Source of the DNA: JAAYAO01 sp051133435
Lineage (GTDB): Bacteria; Actinomycetota; Actinomycetes; Propionibacteriales; Propionibacteriaceae
DNA length: 64,000 nucleotides
NCBI RefSeq assembly: GCF_051133435.1
Contig: NZ_JBPGNY010000001.1
Location: 248,001 to 312,000, forward strand
Direction of reading: 5' to 3'
Shown here: positions 35,536 to 44,159 of the stretch, one piece after another
How positions within the stretch are numbered: position 1 is the first letter of the stretch
How the letters are laid out: the number at the start of each line of letters is the position of its first letter
The notes under the pieces: model-generated
Database searches by the model: none
Told to the model about the DNA's origin: nothing
Seen by the model: only the letters and a program-made list of their open reading frames with translations
Program-made: the position numbers and the translations under genes

Positions 35536-36255
35536 TCAGTCGGGTCGGGTACCGAAAAGGTGCACCGCGGGAGCGGCCGCCACCAGGGACGGGTCGTCGC
35601 CGACCTCCCATTCGAGGTCGCGCAGGGCCGCGATCGAGGACGGGGCCATCCCCTCCTCCGACACCGCCGCCGACACCACGCCGATGCCGTGCACCGCGCT
35701 GATCGTCAGCCCGGCCCCGGTCACCATCTGCTGGATGCGTTGGGCGTCGAAGCGGTTGTCATCGCGCCAGATCGCCAGGGCTTCGGACAGGTCGCCGGCC
35801 AGGGCGCGCACCATCATCGCCGAGTACCGCTGCCCCACCGCCAGGCTGAACGCGCCACCGGGGGTCAGGGCTTCGGCGATCGCGGCCAGCGCGGTGCCCG
35901 GATGGTCGAGCAGTTCCAGCACCTGATGGCAGGCGATCACGTCGACACTGCCGGCCCCGAACAACTGCACCAGATCGGCGGCATCGCCTTGGACACCATC
36001 GATCCGGTCGGCCCAGCCGTGTTCGGCCGCACGCCGGTGCAGGGCGGCCAGGGCATTGGGGCTGGGATCGACCACGGTCACCGGGTAGCCGTGTTCGGCC
36101 AGCGCCACGGCCAGCCCGCCGGTGCCCCCGCCCAGGTCGATCACCCGGGGCGGTTCGGTGTGCCCGGTGTCGCGTTGCCATTGCGTCAACTGCGCGACCA
36201 GCCGCTCGACCAGCACTGTTCTGCTGACCGACCGCGGCGCCCGAGACTCACCCAT
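35536..36255 (-). CDS. class I SAM-dependent methyltransferase
   Basis: The 239-residue protein has the SAM motifs VIDLGGGTGGLAVALA (motif I), VTVVDPSP (motif II) and VDVIACHQVLELLDHPG (motif IV), typical of small-molecule or tRNA-type Rossmann methyltransferases. A CmoA/SmtA-like role is possible but cannot be fixed. ATG at 36255 is chosen; the long frame upstream runs antisense-like through dnaE2. It lies between dnaE2 and dinB, 95 bp after the former. Confidence 0.88.
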   Translation of the reverse strand: MGESRAPRSVSRTVLVERLVAQLTQWQRDTGHTEPPRVIDLGGGTGGLAVALAEHGYPVTVVDPSPNALAALHRRAAEHGWADRIDGVQGDAADLVQLFGAGSVDVIACHQVLELLDHPGTALAAIAEALTPGGAFSLAVGQRYSAMMVRALAGDLSEALAIWRDDNRFDAQRIQQMVTGAGLTISAVHGIGVVSAAVSEEGMAPSSIAALRDLEWEVGDDPSLVAAAPAVHLFGTRPD

Positions 36256-36350
36256 GCCCCTGAGACTATCCGCTGTCACCGTCACCTGCACGGCCTCCCC
36301 GCTCATCTTCTCGTTCATCGCCCTGTTCACCGGCGTGATCATCGTCGTGG

Positions 36351-39300
36351 TCATCCCCATCCCCCTGCTGTGGTTCGTGTTGCCGATCCCGCGGTCGGCC
36401 CCGAGCTGCCCGGGCTGGCGTGCCACAGGTTGCGTCGGGGCTCGACCGATCCGGCGGTGCGCACATCGGCATAGGCCGATTGGGTGAACCCGCTGGCGTG
36501 GACCAGCACCCGGTTGACCCCGGGCTCCTCCCCGCTGCCGGGGGCGGGGGCGTCCAGCACCGCCCGCACCGCGGCCGCCGCCTCGGCCTCGGAGCCGGTG
36601 CGCAAGTTCTCGCGCCAGACCGCGTCCAAGGCGGCCATGTCCCAGCACCCGGTGGCGCGCAGGGAGATCCCGCGCGGGCCGCTGCGGCGCACCACCCCGC
36701 GCACCACCAGCAGCCAACCGGCGAAGACCGTGCCCACCCAGTCGGCGGCGTTGGCGAAGAAGGCGGCGTCGGCCGGGCCGGAGGCATCGTCCAGGGTCAG
36801 GAAGACCACCCGTTGTCCCGAGCGCACCGGCGGGGTTTGGGTGGCGACCTTCACCCCGGCGACCAGCACCTCCGACTGGTTGCGTTGCCGCAACAGGTCG
36901 GCGGCCCGGGTCACCCCGATCGCGTCCAACATCGGACGGTGGAAGTCGACCACATGGCGGCTGATATCGAGGCCGAGTACGTCCAGTTCGGCCCGCACCC
37001 GGTCGGTGTCGGACATCTCCGGCAACCCCGACAGCGGCACATCGGTGGGGAAACCCATCGGGTCGGTGACCGCCGCCCCGAGCAGTTCCAGAGCCGGCTG
37101 TCCCGGTCCGTGTCCGGCCTTGCGGTGGGCCCGTTCGGCCCGGTGCAGGTCGGCCACCGCCAACATCAGGTCGCGCCGGTTGCGCCGGCCCGGCACCCGG
37201 GCGATGTTGATGCCGTACATCTCGTCGAAGGCACCGGCCACCACCAGCCGTTCGGCGGTGGGTTGGTCGGGCCGGGCCCGGCGCCAGAAATCGGTCAGCG
37301 ACTCGAAGGGCCGACCGGCGATGATCCGGGCCAGTTCCTCGCTGTCGATGCCGAGCAGGTCGGCCAACCCGATCCGCAATCCCCAACCGCCGTCGGGCAG
37401 CCGTTCGGCCCGGTAGTGGTCGTCGCTGGCGTTCACGTCCGGGCCCAGCACCCGTACCCCGTGCCGCCGGGCTTCTTCCAGCAGCAACCGTTTGGGGTAC
37501 ATCCCCGGGTCGTGGGTGAGCACCCCGGCCAGGAAATGGGCCGGGTAATGCGCCTTCAGCCAGGCCGATTGATAGGTGGGCAGGGCGAAGGCGGCGGCAT
37601 GGGCCTTGCAGAACCCGAAGGACCCGAAGGCGGCCAGCACCTGCCACACCCGGGCGATCACCTCCTCGGAGTAGTCGCGTTGCCGGGCCCGGGAGATGAA
37701 CCAGGTACGCACCTGTTCCTGCCCCTCGGGGGTGCCGAGTTTGCGTCGGGCGGCATCGCCGGTGGCCACCGAGCAGCCGGCGAAGATCGCGATGATCCGC
37801 ATCACCTGCTCGTGGAAGACGACCACCCCGTAGGTTTCGTCGAGCACCTCGCGCAGGTCGGGGTGCAGGTACTGGGCTTCGGTCCACCCCTGCCGGGCTT
37901 CCAGGAAGGGTCGCACCATGTCGGACTTCACCGGACCGGGCCGGAACAGGGAGATGTCGATGATCAGATCGCCGAAGGTTTCGGGGGCGAACTTGCCGAT
38001 CAGTTCGCGTTGCCCCGGCGATTCGATCTGGAAACAGCCCAGGGTTTCGGTGCTGCGCACCAGTTCGAAGGTGGCCTCGTCATCGTGGCGCAGCGCGTCC
38101 AGCTCGACCCGTTCACCGCAGGTGCGTTCGATCTCGGCCACCGCATGGGCCATCGCCGACTGCATCCGGATGCCCAGCACGTCCAGTTTCAGCAGCCCCA
38201 TCGCCTCCACGTCGTCCTTGTCGAACTGGCTCAGCGGATAGTCCTGATGGCTGGTCTGCACCGGGGTGCGGTCCAGCAGGGTGCGGTCGGACAGCACGAT
38301 CCCGCAGGGGTGCAGGGCCAGGTGTCGGGGCAACCCGTCCAGCCCTTCGACCAGCCGGAAGAACAGGTCGAGCCGACCATCGGCCAGCCCCGCGGCGCGC
38401 AGTTCGGGCAACTCGGCCAGGGCCGAACGGGCCCGGGAGGCCCGCAGATGCGGGAAGGCCTTGGCGATCGCGTCGACCTCGGCCGGGGGCAGGCTGAGTG
38501 CCGCGCCGACGTCGCGCACCGCGTGCCGCACCCGGTAGGTCTCCACCATCGCCACACAGGCCACCCGGTCGGTGCCGTAGTCGTCGATGATCATGTCGTA
38601 GATCTCCGGCCGGCGGGCCGACTCCACGTCCAGGTCGATATCGGGCAGTTCGTGCCGCAGCGGTGAGAGGAATCTCTCGAACACCAGGTCGTGCTCGATC
38701 GGGTCGACCCCGGAGACGCCCAACAGGTAGTTGATCAGGCTGCCCGCCCCCGACCCGCGGGCCGCGCAGCGCACACCGCGGGCCCGGATCGAGTCGACGA
38801 TGTCGGCCACGGTCAGGAAGTAGGTTTCGAAACCGTGCCGGGCGACCACCGCCAGCTCGTCGGCCAGCCGTTCCGACACGCCGGGGGGTGGGTCGGCCCA
38901 GCGCCGGGAGATCCCGGCCCGGCAGCGTTGGGCCAAGCTCTCGGCGGCGTCGGCACCGCCGGCATCACCAGTGGCCCGGCCGGCGCCGAGTTCGGGCAGG
39001 TGCACGATGCCGATGCCCAGATCGGCTGCGGCGTCCAGCCGGCACCGGTCGGCCAGGGCCCGGGTGCGGGCCAGCAGGGCGCCGGCATCCCCACCCCCGC
39101 GGCGGGCCAGGTCGTCGGCGACCAGGTGCATCGCCACCCCGGGTTTCAGCCAGCATTCGGCGGTACTGCGGTCGACATTGTGTCCGGCCAGCGGCACCAG
39201 CCTGCGGGAGGCGTCCAGAATGTCGACTACCGGGGCCCGGTCGGGGGTGGTCATCCGCACCGCATTGCTGAGCACACTGGGAATGCCCTCGGCCTCGGCC

Positions 39301-39932
39301 AGCGATTGCAGCCGGGCGGCGAAGGCCCCCGACCCGGGGCCGTGACCGGCCCGCAGGTGGTGTTCCACCCCGATCACGAAGGAATCCTGTGGCAGCCGGC
39401 GGCGCCATTCGGTCAACCAGCGCACCGCGGCCGACCGGTCTTTGCGCGCAACCGCCCGGCCGATCTCGGCGTCGGCCCCGGCGAGCACCACCAGGTCACC
39501 ACCGGAGGCGTGATCGCAGATCAGATCGGTGGTGGCGATCGGGATATTGCGCTGCCCCGCGGCGTGTACCGCGCTGATCAACCGACACAGCGCCGCCCAG
39601 CCACCGTCGGGTCGGGCCAACACGGTCATCCGCGGCAGCCGGGGGTCGCGTTCGGCCCCACCCCGGGCCGGGGTGCGCCGGCCACGGGACGAGGTCGGCA
39701 GCCCGTCCAGGGGCAGTACGGCCAGGTCGACCCCGACGATCGGGTCGATTCCGGCGGTGGTGCAGGCCTGCACGAACCGGACCGCCCCGGACACCCCGTC
39801 GCGGTCGGTCAGGGCCAGGGCGTCCATGCCGTACTCGGCGGCGGCCGTCACCAGGTCGGCGGGCTGGTTGGCGCCGTACATCAGCGAGTAGCCCGAGGCC
39901 ACCCGCAGGTGTACGAAGGGATCGGTGGCCAT
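36351..39932 (-). CDS. dnaE2: error-prone DNA polymerase III alpha subunit DnaE2
   Basis: The 1193-residue C-family polymerase is the damage-induced mutator of actinobacteria. It has the N-terminal PHP domain (HLRVASGYSLMYGANQPADLV region), the catalytic motif HELPDIDLDVE, GFCKAHAAAFALPTYQSAWLKAHYP in the fingers (written here only as landmarks GFCKAHAAAF and QSAWLKAHYP), a helix-hairpin-helix region and a C-terminal OB fold. DnaE2 rather than DnaE1 is indicated by length and by the DUF6504 gene overlapping its start (ATGA). Partner genes imuA'/imuB are not in the window; dinB is close by instead. Confidence 0.95.
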   Translation of the reverse strand: MATDPFVHLRVASGYSLMYGANQPADLVTAAAEYGMDALALTDRDGVSGAVRFVQACTTAGIDPIVGVDLAVLPLDGLPTSSRGRRTPARGGAERDPRLPRMTVLARPDGGWAALCRLISAVHAAGQRNIPIATTDLICDHASGGDLVVLAGADAEIGRAVARKDRSAAVRWLTEWRRRLPQDSFVIGVEHHLRAGHGPGSGAFAARLQSLAEAEGIPSVLSNAVRMTTPDRAPVVDILDASRRLVPLAGHNVDRSTAECWLKPGVAMHLVADDLARRGGGDAGALLARTRALADRCRLDAAADLGIGIVHLPELGAGRATGDAGGADAAESLAQRCRAGISRRWADPPPGVSERLADELAVVARHGFETYFLTVADIVDSIRARGVRCAARGSGAGSLINYLLGVSGVDPIEHDLVFERFLSPLRHELPDIDLDVESARRPEIYDMIIDDYGTDRVACVAMVETYRVRHAVRDVGAALSLPPAEVDAIAKAFPHLRASRARSALAELPELRAAGLADGRLDLFFRLVEGLDGLPRHLALHPCGIVLSDRTLLDRTPVQTSHQDYPLSQFDKDDVEAMGLLKLDVLGIRMQSAMAHAVAEIERTCGERVELDALRHDDEATFELVRSTETLGCFQIESPGQRELIGKFAPETFGDLIIDISLFRPGPVKSDMVRPFLEARQGWTEAQYLHPDLREVLDETYGVVVFHEQVMRIIAIFAGCSVATGDAARRKLGTPEGQEQVRTWFISRARQRDYSEEVIARVWQVLAAFGSFGFCKAHAAAFALPTYQSAWLKAHYPAHFLAGVLTHDPGMYPKRLLLEEARRHGVRVLGPDVNASDDHYRAERLPDGGWGLRIGLADLLGIDSEELARIIAGRPFESLTDFWRRARPDQPTAERLVVAGAFDEMYGINIARVPGRRNRRDLMLAVADLHRAERAHRKAGHGPGQPALELLGAAVTDPMGFPTDVPLSGLPEMSDTDRVRAELDVLGLDISRHVVDFHRPMLDAIGVTRAADLLRQRNQSEVLVAGVKVATQTPPVRSGQRVVFLTLDDASGPADAAFFANAADWVGTVFAGWLLVVRGVVRRSGPRGISLRATGCWDMAALDAVWRENLRTGSEAEAAAAVRAVLDAPAPGSGEEPGVNRVLVHASGFTQSAYADVRTAGSVEPRRNLWHASPGSSGPTAGSATRTTAGGWG

Positions 39933-40291
39933 CAGTCCGCCAGCGTGTCGAGAAACCAGCGGCCCCCGGCGTGCACCAGATCGCAGGAAAGTCCGCGGCG
40001 GTGCTCACCGATCGCCCTGACCCGCCAGGTCTCGCGGGAGTCGTAGAGGTCGGGATCGGGGGCGCCGAGATCATCGGCGGTTTCCTCCCCGCGCAGGGCC
40101 CGGGCGGCCGGACTGTCCCACCATTCGGCGGTGCTCACCCAATGTTCGTGGATCTCGTCGACCTGCCACAGTTGCCCGCGCCAGCGGAACCGCACCGGCG
40201 GACCGGTGAGCACCGCGGCCCCCACCGCCGCGGTGGGCGGGATCATCACCCGCCGGGCATCGACCTGGATCTGTTCGTTGTACCTGCGCAT
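39932..40291 (-). CDS. DUF6504-family protein, DnaE2 partner
   Basis: DUF6504 proteins are found beside dnaE2 in actinobacteria and are thought to take part in mutagenic repair; their action is unknown. I place the start at ATG 40291 (119 residues, MRRYNEQIQVDARRV), which matches the family start RRY-x-E. The frame stays open up to 40480, but that longer reading crosses the SOS box (40455-40470) and the likely transcription start, so it is disfavoured. The domain has RFRWRGQLWQVDEIHEHW and ends YDSRETWRVRA ... GRWFLDTLAD. Its stop overlaps the dnaE2 start. Confidence 0.82.
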   Translation of the reverse strand: MRRYNEQIQVDARRVMIPPTAAVGAAVLTGPPVRFRWRGQLWQVDEIHEHWVSTAEWWDSPAARALRGEETADDLGAPDPDLYDSRETWRVRAIGEHRRGLSCDLVHAGGRWFLDTLAD

Positions 40292-40454
40292 TTCCCGAAA
40301 GCCTGTCCGTCCCGAAAGCTGCACGACCACCGGACACAACTCGACCCACTCGACCCACCGAAAGCCCCGGCGCCGGTGGGGGTCGAGGTCCACCGGCGCC
40401 GAAGCAGTCGGACGTCCGAAGGTGTTTCTGCGATCGGGCTTCCCCGGCACCGAA

Positions 40455-40510
40455 ACGAACACCTGTTCGAACAACATCAACTATAGGCTTCACCTCTGAC
40501 AGTTCGTCAA
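40455..40510 (-). promoter_or_regulatory. SOS (LexA) box and promoter of DUF6504-dnaE2
   Basis: ACGAAC-ACCT-GTTCGA at 40455-40470 matches the actinobacterial LexA consensus TCGAAC-N4-GTTCGA at 11 of 12 positions. On the minus strand, TATAGT (40480-40485) makes a good -10 and TTGACG (40505-40510) a possible -35 with a long 19-nt spacer, putting the transcription start next to the box. On the plus strand TATAGG/TAGGCT at 40482-40489 may serve the divergent DUF4126 gene. Confidence 0.75.
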
Positions 40511-40555
40511 GACGGCGGATCGGATCGGGACGGAATTCCTTCGAGGAGGACAGAC

Positions 40556-41173
40556 GTGGAGCTCTTACCACTCAGCTTCGTCACCGGCTGGAGTAGCGGC
40601 CTCAACGCTTACGCCACGGTGTTGGTGCTCGGCCTGATCGAGCGCATCCACCCGATGGCAGAAATTCCCGACACCCTGGCCCGGCTCGACGTGCTGATCA
40701 TCGCCGGGGTGTTGTTCGCCCTGGAGTTCTTCGCCGACAAGATTCCCTACGTCGATTCGGTGTGGGATTCGGTGTCCACCGTGATCCGGCCGATCGTCGG
40801 TGCCACGATCGGCGCCCTGATGGCCGGGGCCAGTGGTGACCTGTGGACGATCATGTTGGCCTCGGTGGGCGGTATCACCGCCCTGGTCAGCCATCTGACC
40901 AAGGCGAGTATCCGGCTGGCGGTGAACACCTCCCCCGAGCCGGTCAGCAATATCGGCACCTCGGTGGCCGAGGACACCGCGGCGATCACCGCCACGGCCC
41001 TGGCGGTGACGGTGGTCAACCCGGTGGTGGTCGCGGTCGTGGTGGCACTGCTGTTGATCGCTTCGGTGGCCCTGGCGCTGTACCTGATGGCGCGGGTGCG
41101 CCGGGGGTGGCGGGCCTTCCGCCGCTGGTGGGCGCGGAAACGCGGCACAGCCGAAACCGGTAGTGATGTCTGA
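40556..41173 (+). CDS. DUF4126 membrane protein
   Basis: The 205-residue protein has about five hydrophobic segments and the DUF4126 start with GWSSGLNAYATVLVLGL. It ends in a strongly basic cytoplasmic tail (RVRRGWRAFRRWWARKR). Function is unknown. GTG 40556 is preceded by GAGGAGG. The last codons overlap the FAD oxidoreductase gene by 8 bases. Confidence 0.9.
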   Translation: MELLPLSFVTGWSSGLNAYATVLVLGLIERIHPMAEIPDTLARLDVLIIAGVLFALEFFADKIPYVDSVWDSVSTVIRPIVGATIGALMAGASGDLWTIMLASVGGITALVSHLTKASIRLAVNTSPEPVSNIGTSVAEDTAAITATALAVTVVNPVVVAVVVALLLIASVALALYLMARVRRGWRAFRRWWARKRGTAETGSDV

Positions 41174-42494
41174 GCGTCCACCCCGCCCGGAGCCGGCCGA
41201 CCCGGCCCTGTTCGCCGATGCCGCCTCCCCGATCGTGGTGGTCGGCGGTTCCCTGGCCGGGATGGCGGTGGCCGCCCGGCTGGCCCACCGGGGTCACCAC
41301 GTGGTGTTGCTGGAACGCAGCACCGGCCTGGGTGGCACCTGGGCGCGCACCGGTCTGCCGCCGGTGATCGAGTTGCCCGCGGTGTGGCGCGATCTGTTCA
41401 CCAAATCCGGCCGGGCCCTGGACGCGACGCTGACCGGCCGGGACCTGAGTTGGACGACCGCACCACCGGCCCGGCACCGCTTCGCCGACGGCACCGAGGT
41501 GGATTGGCCGACCAACCGGGGTGACCAACGCCGGGTCGCCGAGAGCACCTGGGGCTCGGCCACCGCAGAACGCTGGGACCGGTTGCTCGACGATCTCGGG
41601 GTGATCTGGCAGCGGCTGCGCACCCTCGGCCTGGAACAGACCACCGACCCGGCGAGGTGGCGCGCCGCCGCACCCCACCTCGTCCCGCCCGGTTTCGACC
41701 GGAACGCCACGGTGGCCGATCTGGCCGACTCGCTGGGGCATCCGCACCCGGCCGCCCTACTGCACCAGGTCGCCTGGCAGCGCGGCCAGGACCCGGCCCG
41801 CCTGCCCGCCCACCACGCGGTATGGCCGGCGGTGGCGCGGATCTTCGGCCGCTGGACCCTCACCGACGCCGACGGGCAGGTACAGCCCGCCACCGTGCTG
41901 CTCGACCTGCTGACCGAACGGTTGGCCCAGCGGGGGGTGGAACTGCGTACCGAAACCGCGGTCACGAAGGTGGCCGGCACCACTGTGACCACCTCCGCCG
42001 AGGTGTTGCAGGCCCGGGCGGTGATCTGTGCGGTCACCCCCCAGCAGTGGGCCGCGCTGACCCGTCCCGGTCTGTGGCGGGTCGGTGACCGGGCCCGGCG
42101 CCGGGCGGCCGCCCTGCCCTGGGCGGTCGCGCCGCTGAGCGAGCACACCGCACCGCCCCCCGACACCGCTGCGTTGGAAACCGTCGACCATGCCCGCCGG
42201 GCGATCGGCTGGTCGGCCCCCGTCCCGATCACCCACGTTTGGGGCACCGGCCGTCCCGACCCGGCCGCCGGACCGGCCTGGACCTCGGCGCGTACCTGGG
42301 CGGCACTCTCCGGCCCCCGGATCGGATCGCACTATGCGGTCGGCCCGCACACCCGCTCCGGTACCGGGGTGGTCGGCGAGCTGTTCTCCGCCGCCCTGGC
42401 CGCCTATGCGGTGCACGCCGACCTGACCGGTGAGGACATCCACCCCAGCAACCGGCAGCAACCACCCCGGCTGCGCCGCCGCCCGGGTCGGTGA
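41166..42494 (+). CDS. FAD-dependent oxidoreductase (phytoene-desaturase-like fold)
   Basis: The 442-residue flavoprotein has a dinucleotide-binding N-terminus, IVVVGGSLAGMAVAARLAHRG, then GHHVVLLERSTGLGGTW, as in amine oxidases and carotenoid desaturases. A second FAD-contact segment is VELRTETAVTKV and VICAVTPQQWAAL. No carotenoid or other pathway genes adjoin it, so the substrate is unknown. ATG 41166 is chosen over GTG 41163; both overlap the DUF4126 stop. The C-terminus is Pro/Arg-rich. Confidence 0.8.
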   Translation: MSERPPRPEPADPALFADAASPIVVVGGSLAGMAVAARLAHRGHHVVLLERSTGLGGTWARTGLPPVIELPAVWRDLFTKSGRALDATLTGRDLSWTTAPPARHRFADGTEVDWPTNRGDQRRVAESTWGSATAERWDRLLDDLGVIWQRLRTLGLEQTTDPARWRAAAPHLVPPGFDRNATVADLADSLGHPHPAALLHQVAWQRGQDPARLPAHHAVWPAVARIFGRWTLTDADGQVQPATVLLDLLTERLAQRGVELRTETAVTKVAGTTVTTSAEVLQARAVICAVTPQQWAALTRPGLWRVGDRARRRAAALPWAVAPLSEHTAPPPDTAALETVDHARRAIGWSAPVPITHVWGTGRPDPAAGPAWTSARTWAALSGPRIGSHYAVGPHTRSGTGVVGELFSAALAAYAVHADLTGEDIHPSNRQQPPRLRRRPGR

Positions 42495-42558
42495 CCCACC
42501 CGATCATTACCCGGGCGCAGCTCCGGCAACTGTTGGCCGGGTGAACCCCCGGGTCGGG

Positions 42559-43416
42559 TCAGACCGCAACCGCCGGACGGCGCAGCACGCCGTGCCGGGG
42601 CCCGAAGGCCCAGGCCAGCAGAAACGCGATCGTGCACACCAACACGATCGTGCCGCCGGTCGGCACGTCCAACGACCACGACAAGTACAGCCCGACGAAA
42701 GCGCTGCCCGCCCCGATCGTCGCTGCGGCCAGCATCATCGGCACCAGCCGGTCGGTCAGCATCCGCGCCGCCGCGGCCGGTGTCACCAACAGCGCCAGCA
42801 CCAGAATGTTGCCGATCGTGCGGATGCTCATCACCACGGCCAGCGTGACCAGCACATACAACACCACGTCGAGCAGCAGCACCGGCAGCCGTGACGCGCG
42901 AGCGTACTCGCGGTCCAACCCGACGGCCACGAATTCCTTGTGCAGAACCGCCGCGATCACCAACACCAGCACCGTCATGGCCAACGAGAACAGCACTGCA
43001 TCATCGGGAATGCCGGTGATCGAACCGAACAGGAACGAGGTCAATGACCCCGCGTAGGCCGGGGACATCGAGATCACCACGATGCCGAGGGCGAAGGCGG
43101 CGACGAAGAAGACCCCGATCACCGAATCGGCCCCCAACCGCCGGGTCTGGGAGAACAATGCGATCAACACCGCGGTGACCACTCCGGCCACCACTCCCCC
43201 GGCCACCAGGGACCCCTGCAACACGAACGCCACGGCGATACCCGGAAACACCGAGTGGGCCACCGCGTCGCCGATGAAGGTCATCCCGCGCAGCACCACA
43301 TGGGAACCGATCACCCCGCACACGATCGCGGCCAACACCGACACGATCAGCGCCTTCGGCAGAAAGGTCAGCATCGGGTTGGTCAGATCCGCCAGAAAAT
43401 CGAGAGGCGTCAACAT
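42559..43416 (-). CDS. metal ABC transporter permease, anchored-repeat type
   Basis: The 285-residue ZnuB/MntB-like permease has eight or so hydrophobic segments. Family landmarks are GSHVVLRGMTFIGDAVAHSVFPG and GADSVIGVFFVAAFALG (given as short landmarks VLRGMTFIGDAVAHS and GADSVIGVFF) and ALLVTPAAAARML. It is the last gene of the anchored-repeat ABC locus. ATG 43416 overlaps the ATPase stop. Substrate is probably zinc or manganese. Confidence 0.92.
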   Translation of the reverse strand: MLTPLDFLADLTNPMLTFLPKALIVSVLAAIVCGVIGSHVVLRGMTFIGDAVAHSVFPGIAVAFVLQGSLVAGGVVAGVVTAVLIALFSQTRRLGADSVIGVFFVAAFALGIVVISMSPAYAGSLTSFLFGSITGIPDDAVLFSLAMTVLVLVIAAVLHKEFVAVGLDREYARASRLPVLLLDVVLYVLVTLAVVMSIRTIGNILVLALLVTPAAAARMLTDRLVPMMLAAATIGAGSAFVGLYLSWSLDVPTGGTIVLVCTIAFLLAWAFGPRHGVLRRPAVAV

Positions 43417-44159
43417 GCGGCCTCCAACCGCTGGGGCACCAACCCCAACTGCCGTAGCAGCGGCGAATGCTCGGACACCTCGAAGGTGTCCATCCACAGT
43501 TGCCGGTTCCGCAGGTCGTCCGGATGCCCGGTACCGATCACCGTGCGGTTCAGCAAAGTGAGTTCGTGGCAGGCAACCAGGGCGTGCGAGAGGTCGTGGG
43601 TTGACATCAACAACGTCGACCCGTCGGCTGCCAGCTCGGCGAACAAGTCGGTCAACAGCTCCTGGGTGGGCATATCCAAACCGGTGAACGGCTCATCCAA
43701 CAACAACAGGTGCGGACGGCGAACCAGGGCACGCGCGATCATCACCCGTTGCCGCTGCCCACCGGACAACTCCGAGATCGGACGGCGGCGCAGATCGGTC
43801 ATCCGCACCCGTTCGAGCGCCTCGGCCACGGCCTGCACGTGCTCGCGTCGCGGCCCGCGCAGTCGGCCCAGTTGCCGGGTCAGGCCGGTCATCACGACCT
43901 GTTGGACGTTGATCGGAAAATCCCACATCACGTCCTGCCGTTGCGGCACATAGCCCACCCCGCCGGGGGTGTCGATGCGGCCGGCAGCCACCGGTATCAG
44001 CCGCATGATCGCCCGAAAGAGGGTGGTCTTACCGGCCCCATTGGGCCCCAACAAGCCATGCACACCACCTCGGGCGACCCGCAGGTTCACCTGGCGCAAC
44101 ACTTCACGTCCACCGAGCAGCACCCGCAGGCCGTCGATGTGCAAGGTGTGGTCACTCAT
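43410..44159 (-). CDS. metal ABC transporter ATPase, anchored-repeat type
   Basis: The 249-residue ATPase powers the transporter from the cytoplasm. Walker A LLGPNGAGKTTLF, Q-loop YVPQRQDVMWDFP, signature SELSGGQRQRVMIARAL, Walker B HLLLLDEPFTGLD and the switch His in STHDLSHAL are complete. The QRQDVMWDFP segment is typical of Zn/Mn ABC ATPases. ATG 44159 overlaps the stop of the upstream surface-repeat gene. Its own end overlaps the permease start. Confidence 0.94.
   Translation of the reverse strand: MSDHTLHIDGLRVLLGGREVLRQVNLRVARGGVHGLLGPNGAGKTTLFRAIMRLIPVAAGRIDTPGGVGYVPQRQDVMWDFPINVQQVVMTGLTRQLGRLRGPRREHVQAVAEALERVRMTDLRRRPISELSGGQRQRVMIARALVRRPHLLLLDEPFTGLDMPTQELLTDLFAELAADGSTLLMSTHDLSHALVACHELTLLNRTVIGTGHPDDLRNRQLWMDTFEVSEHSPLLRQLGLVPQRLEAAC

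Noticed and set aside
36254..36487. Plus-strand frame with a hydrophobic peptide (SPLIFSFIALFTGVIIVVV), like a small toxin
   Set aside because: It overlaps the dnaE2 3' end and has no ribosome site, antisense RNA signature or partner. Chance hydrophobicity is likelier.
40292..40480. N-terminal extension of the DUF6504 protein
   Set aside because: It crosses the LexA box and the predicted transcription start and lacks similarity to the family start.
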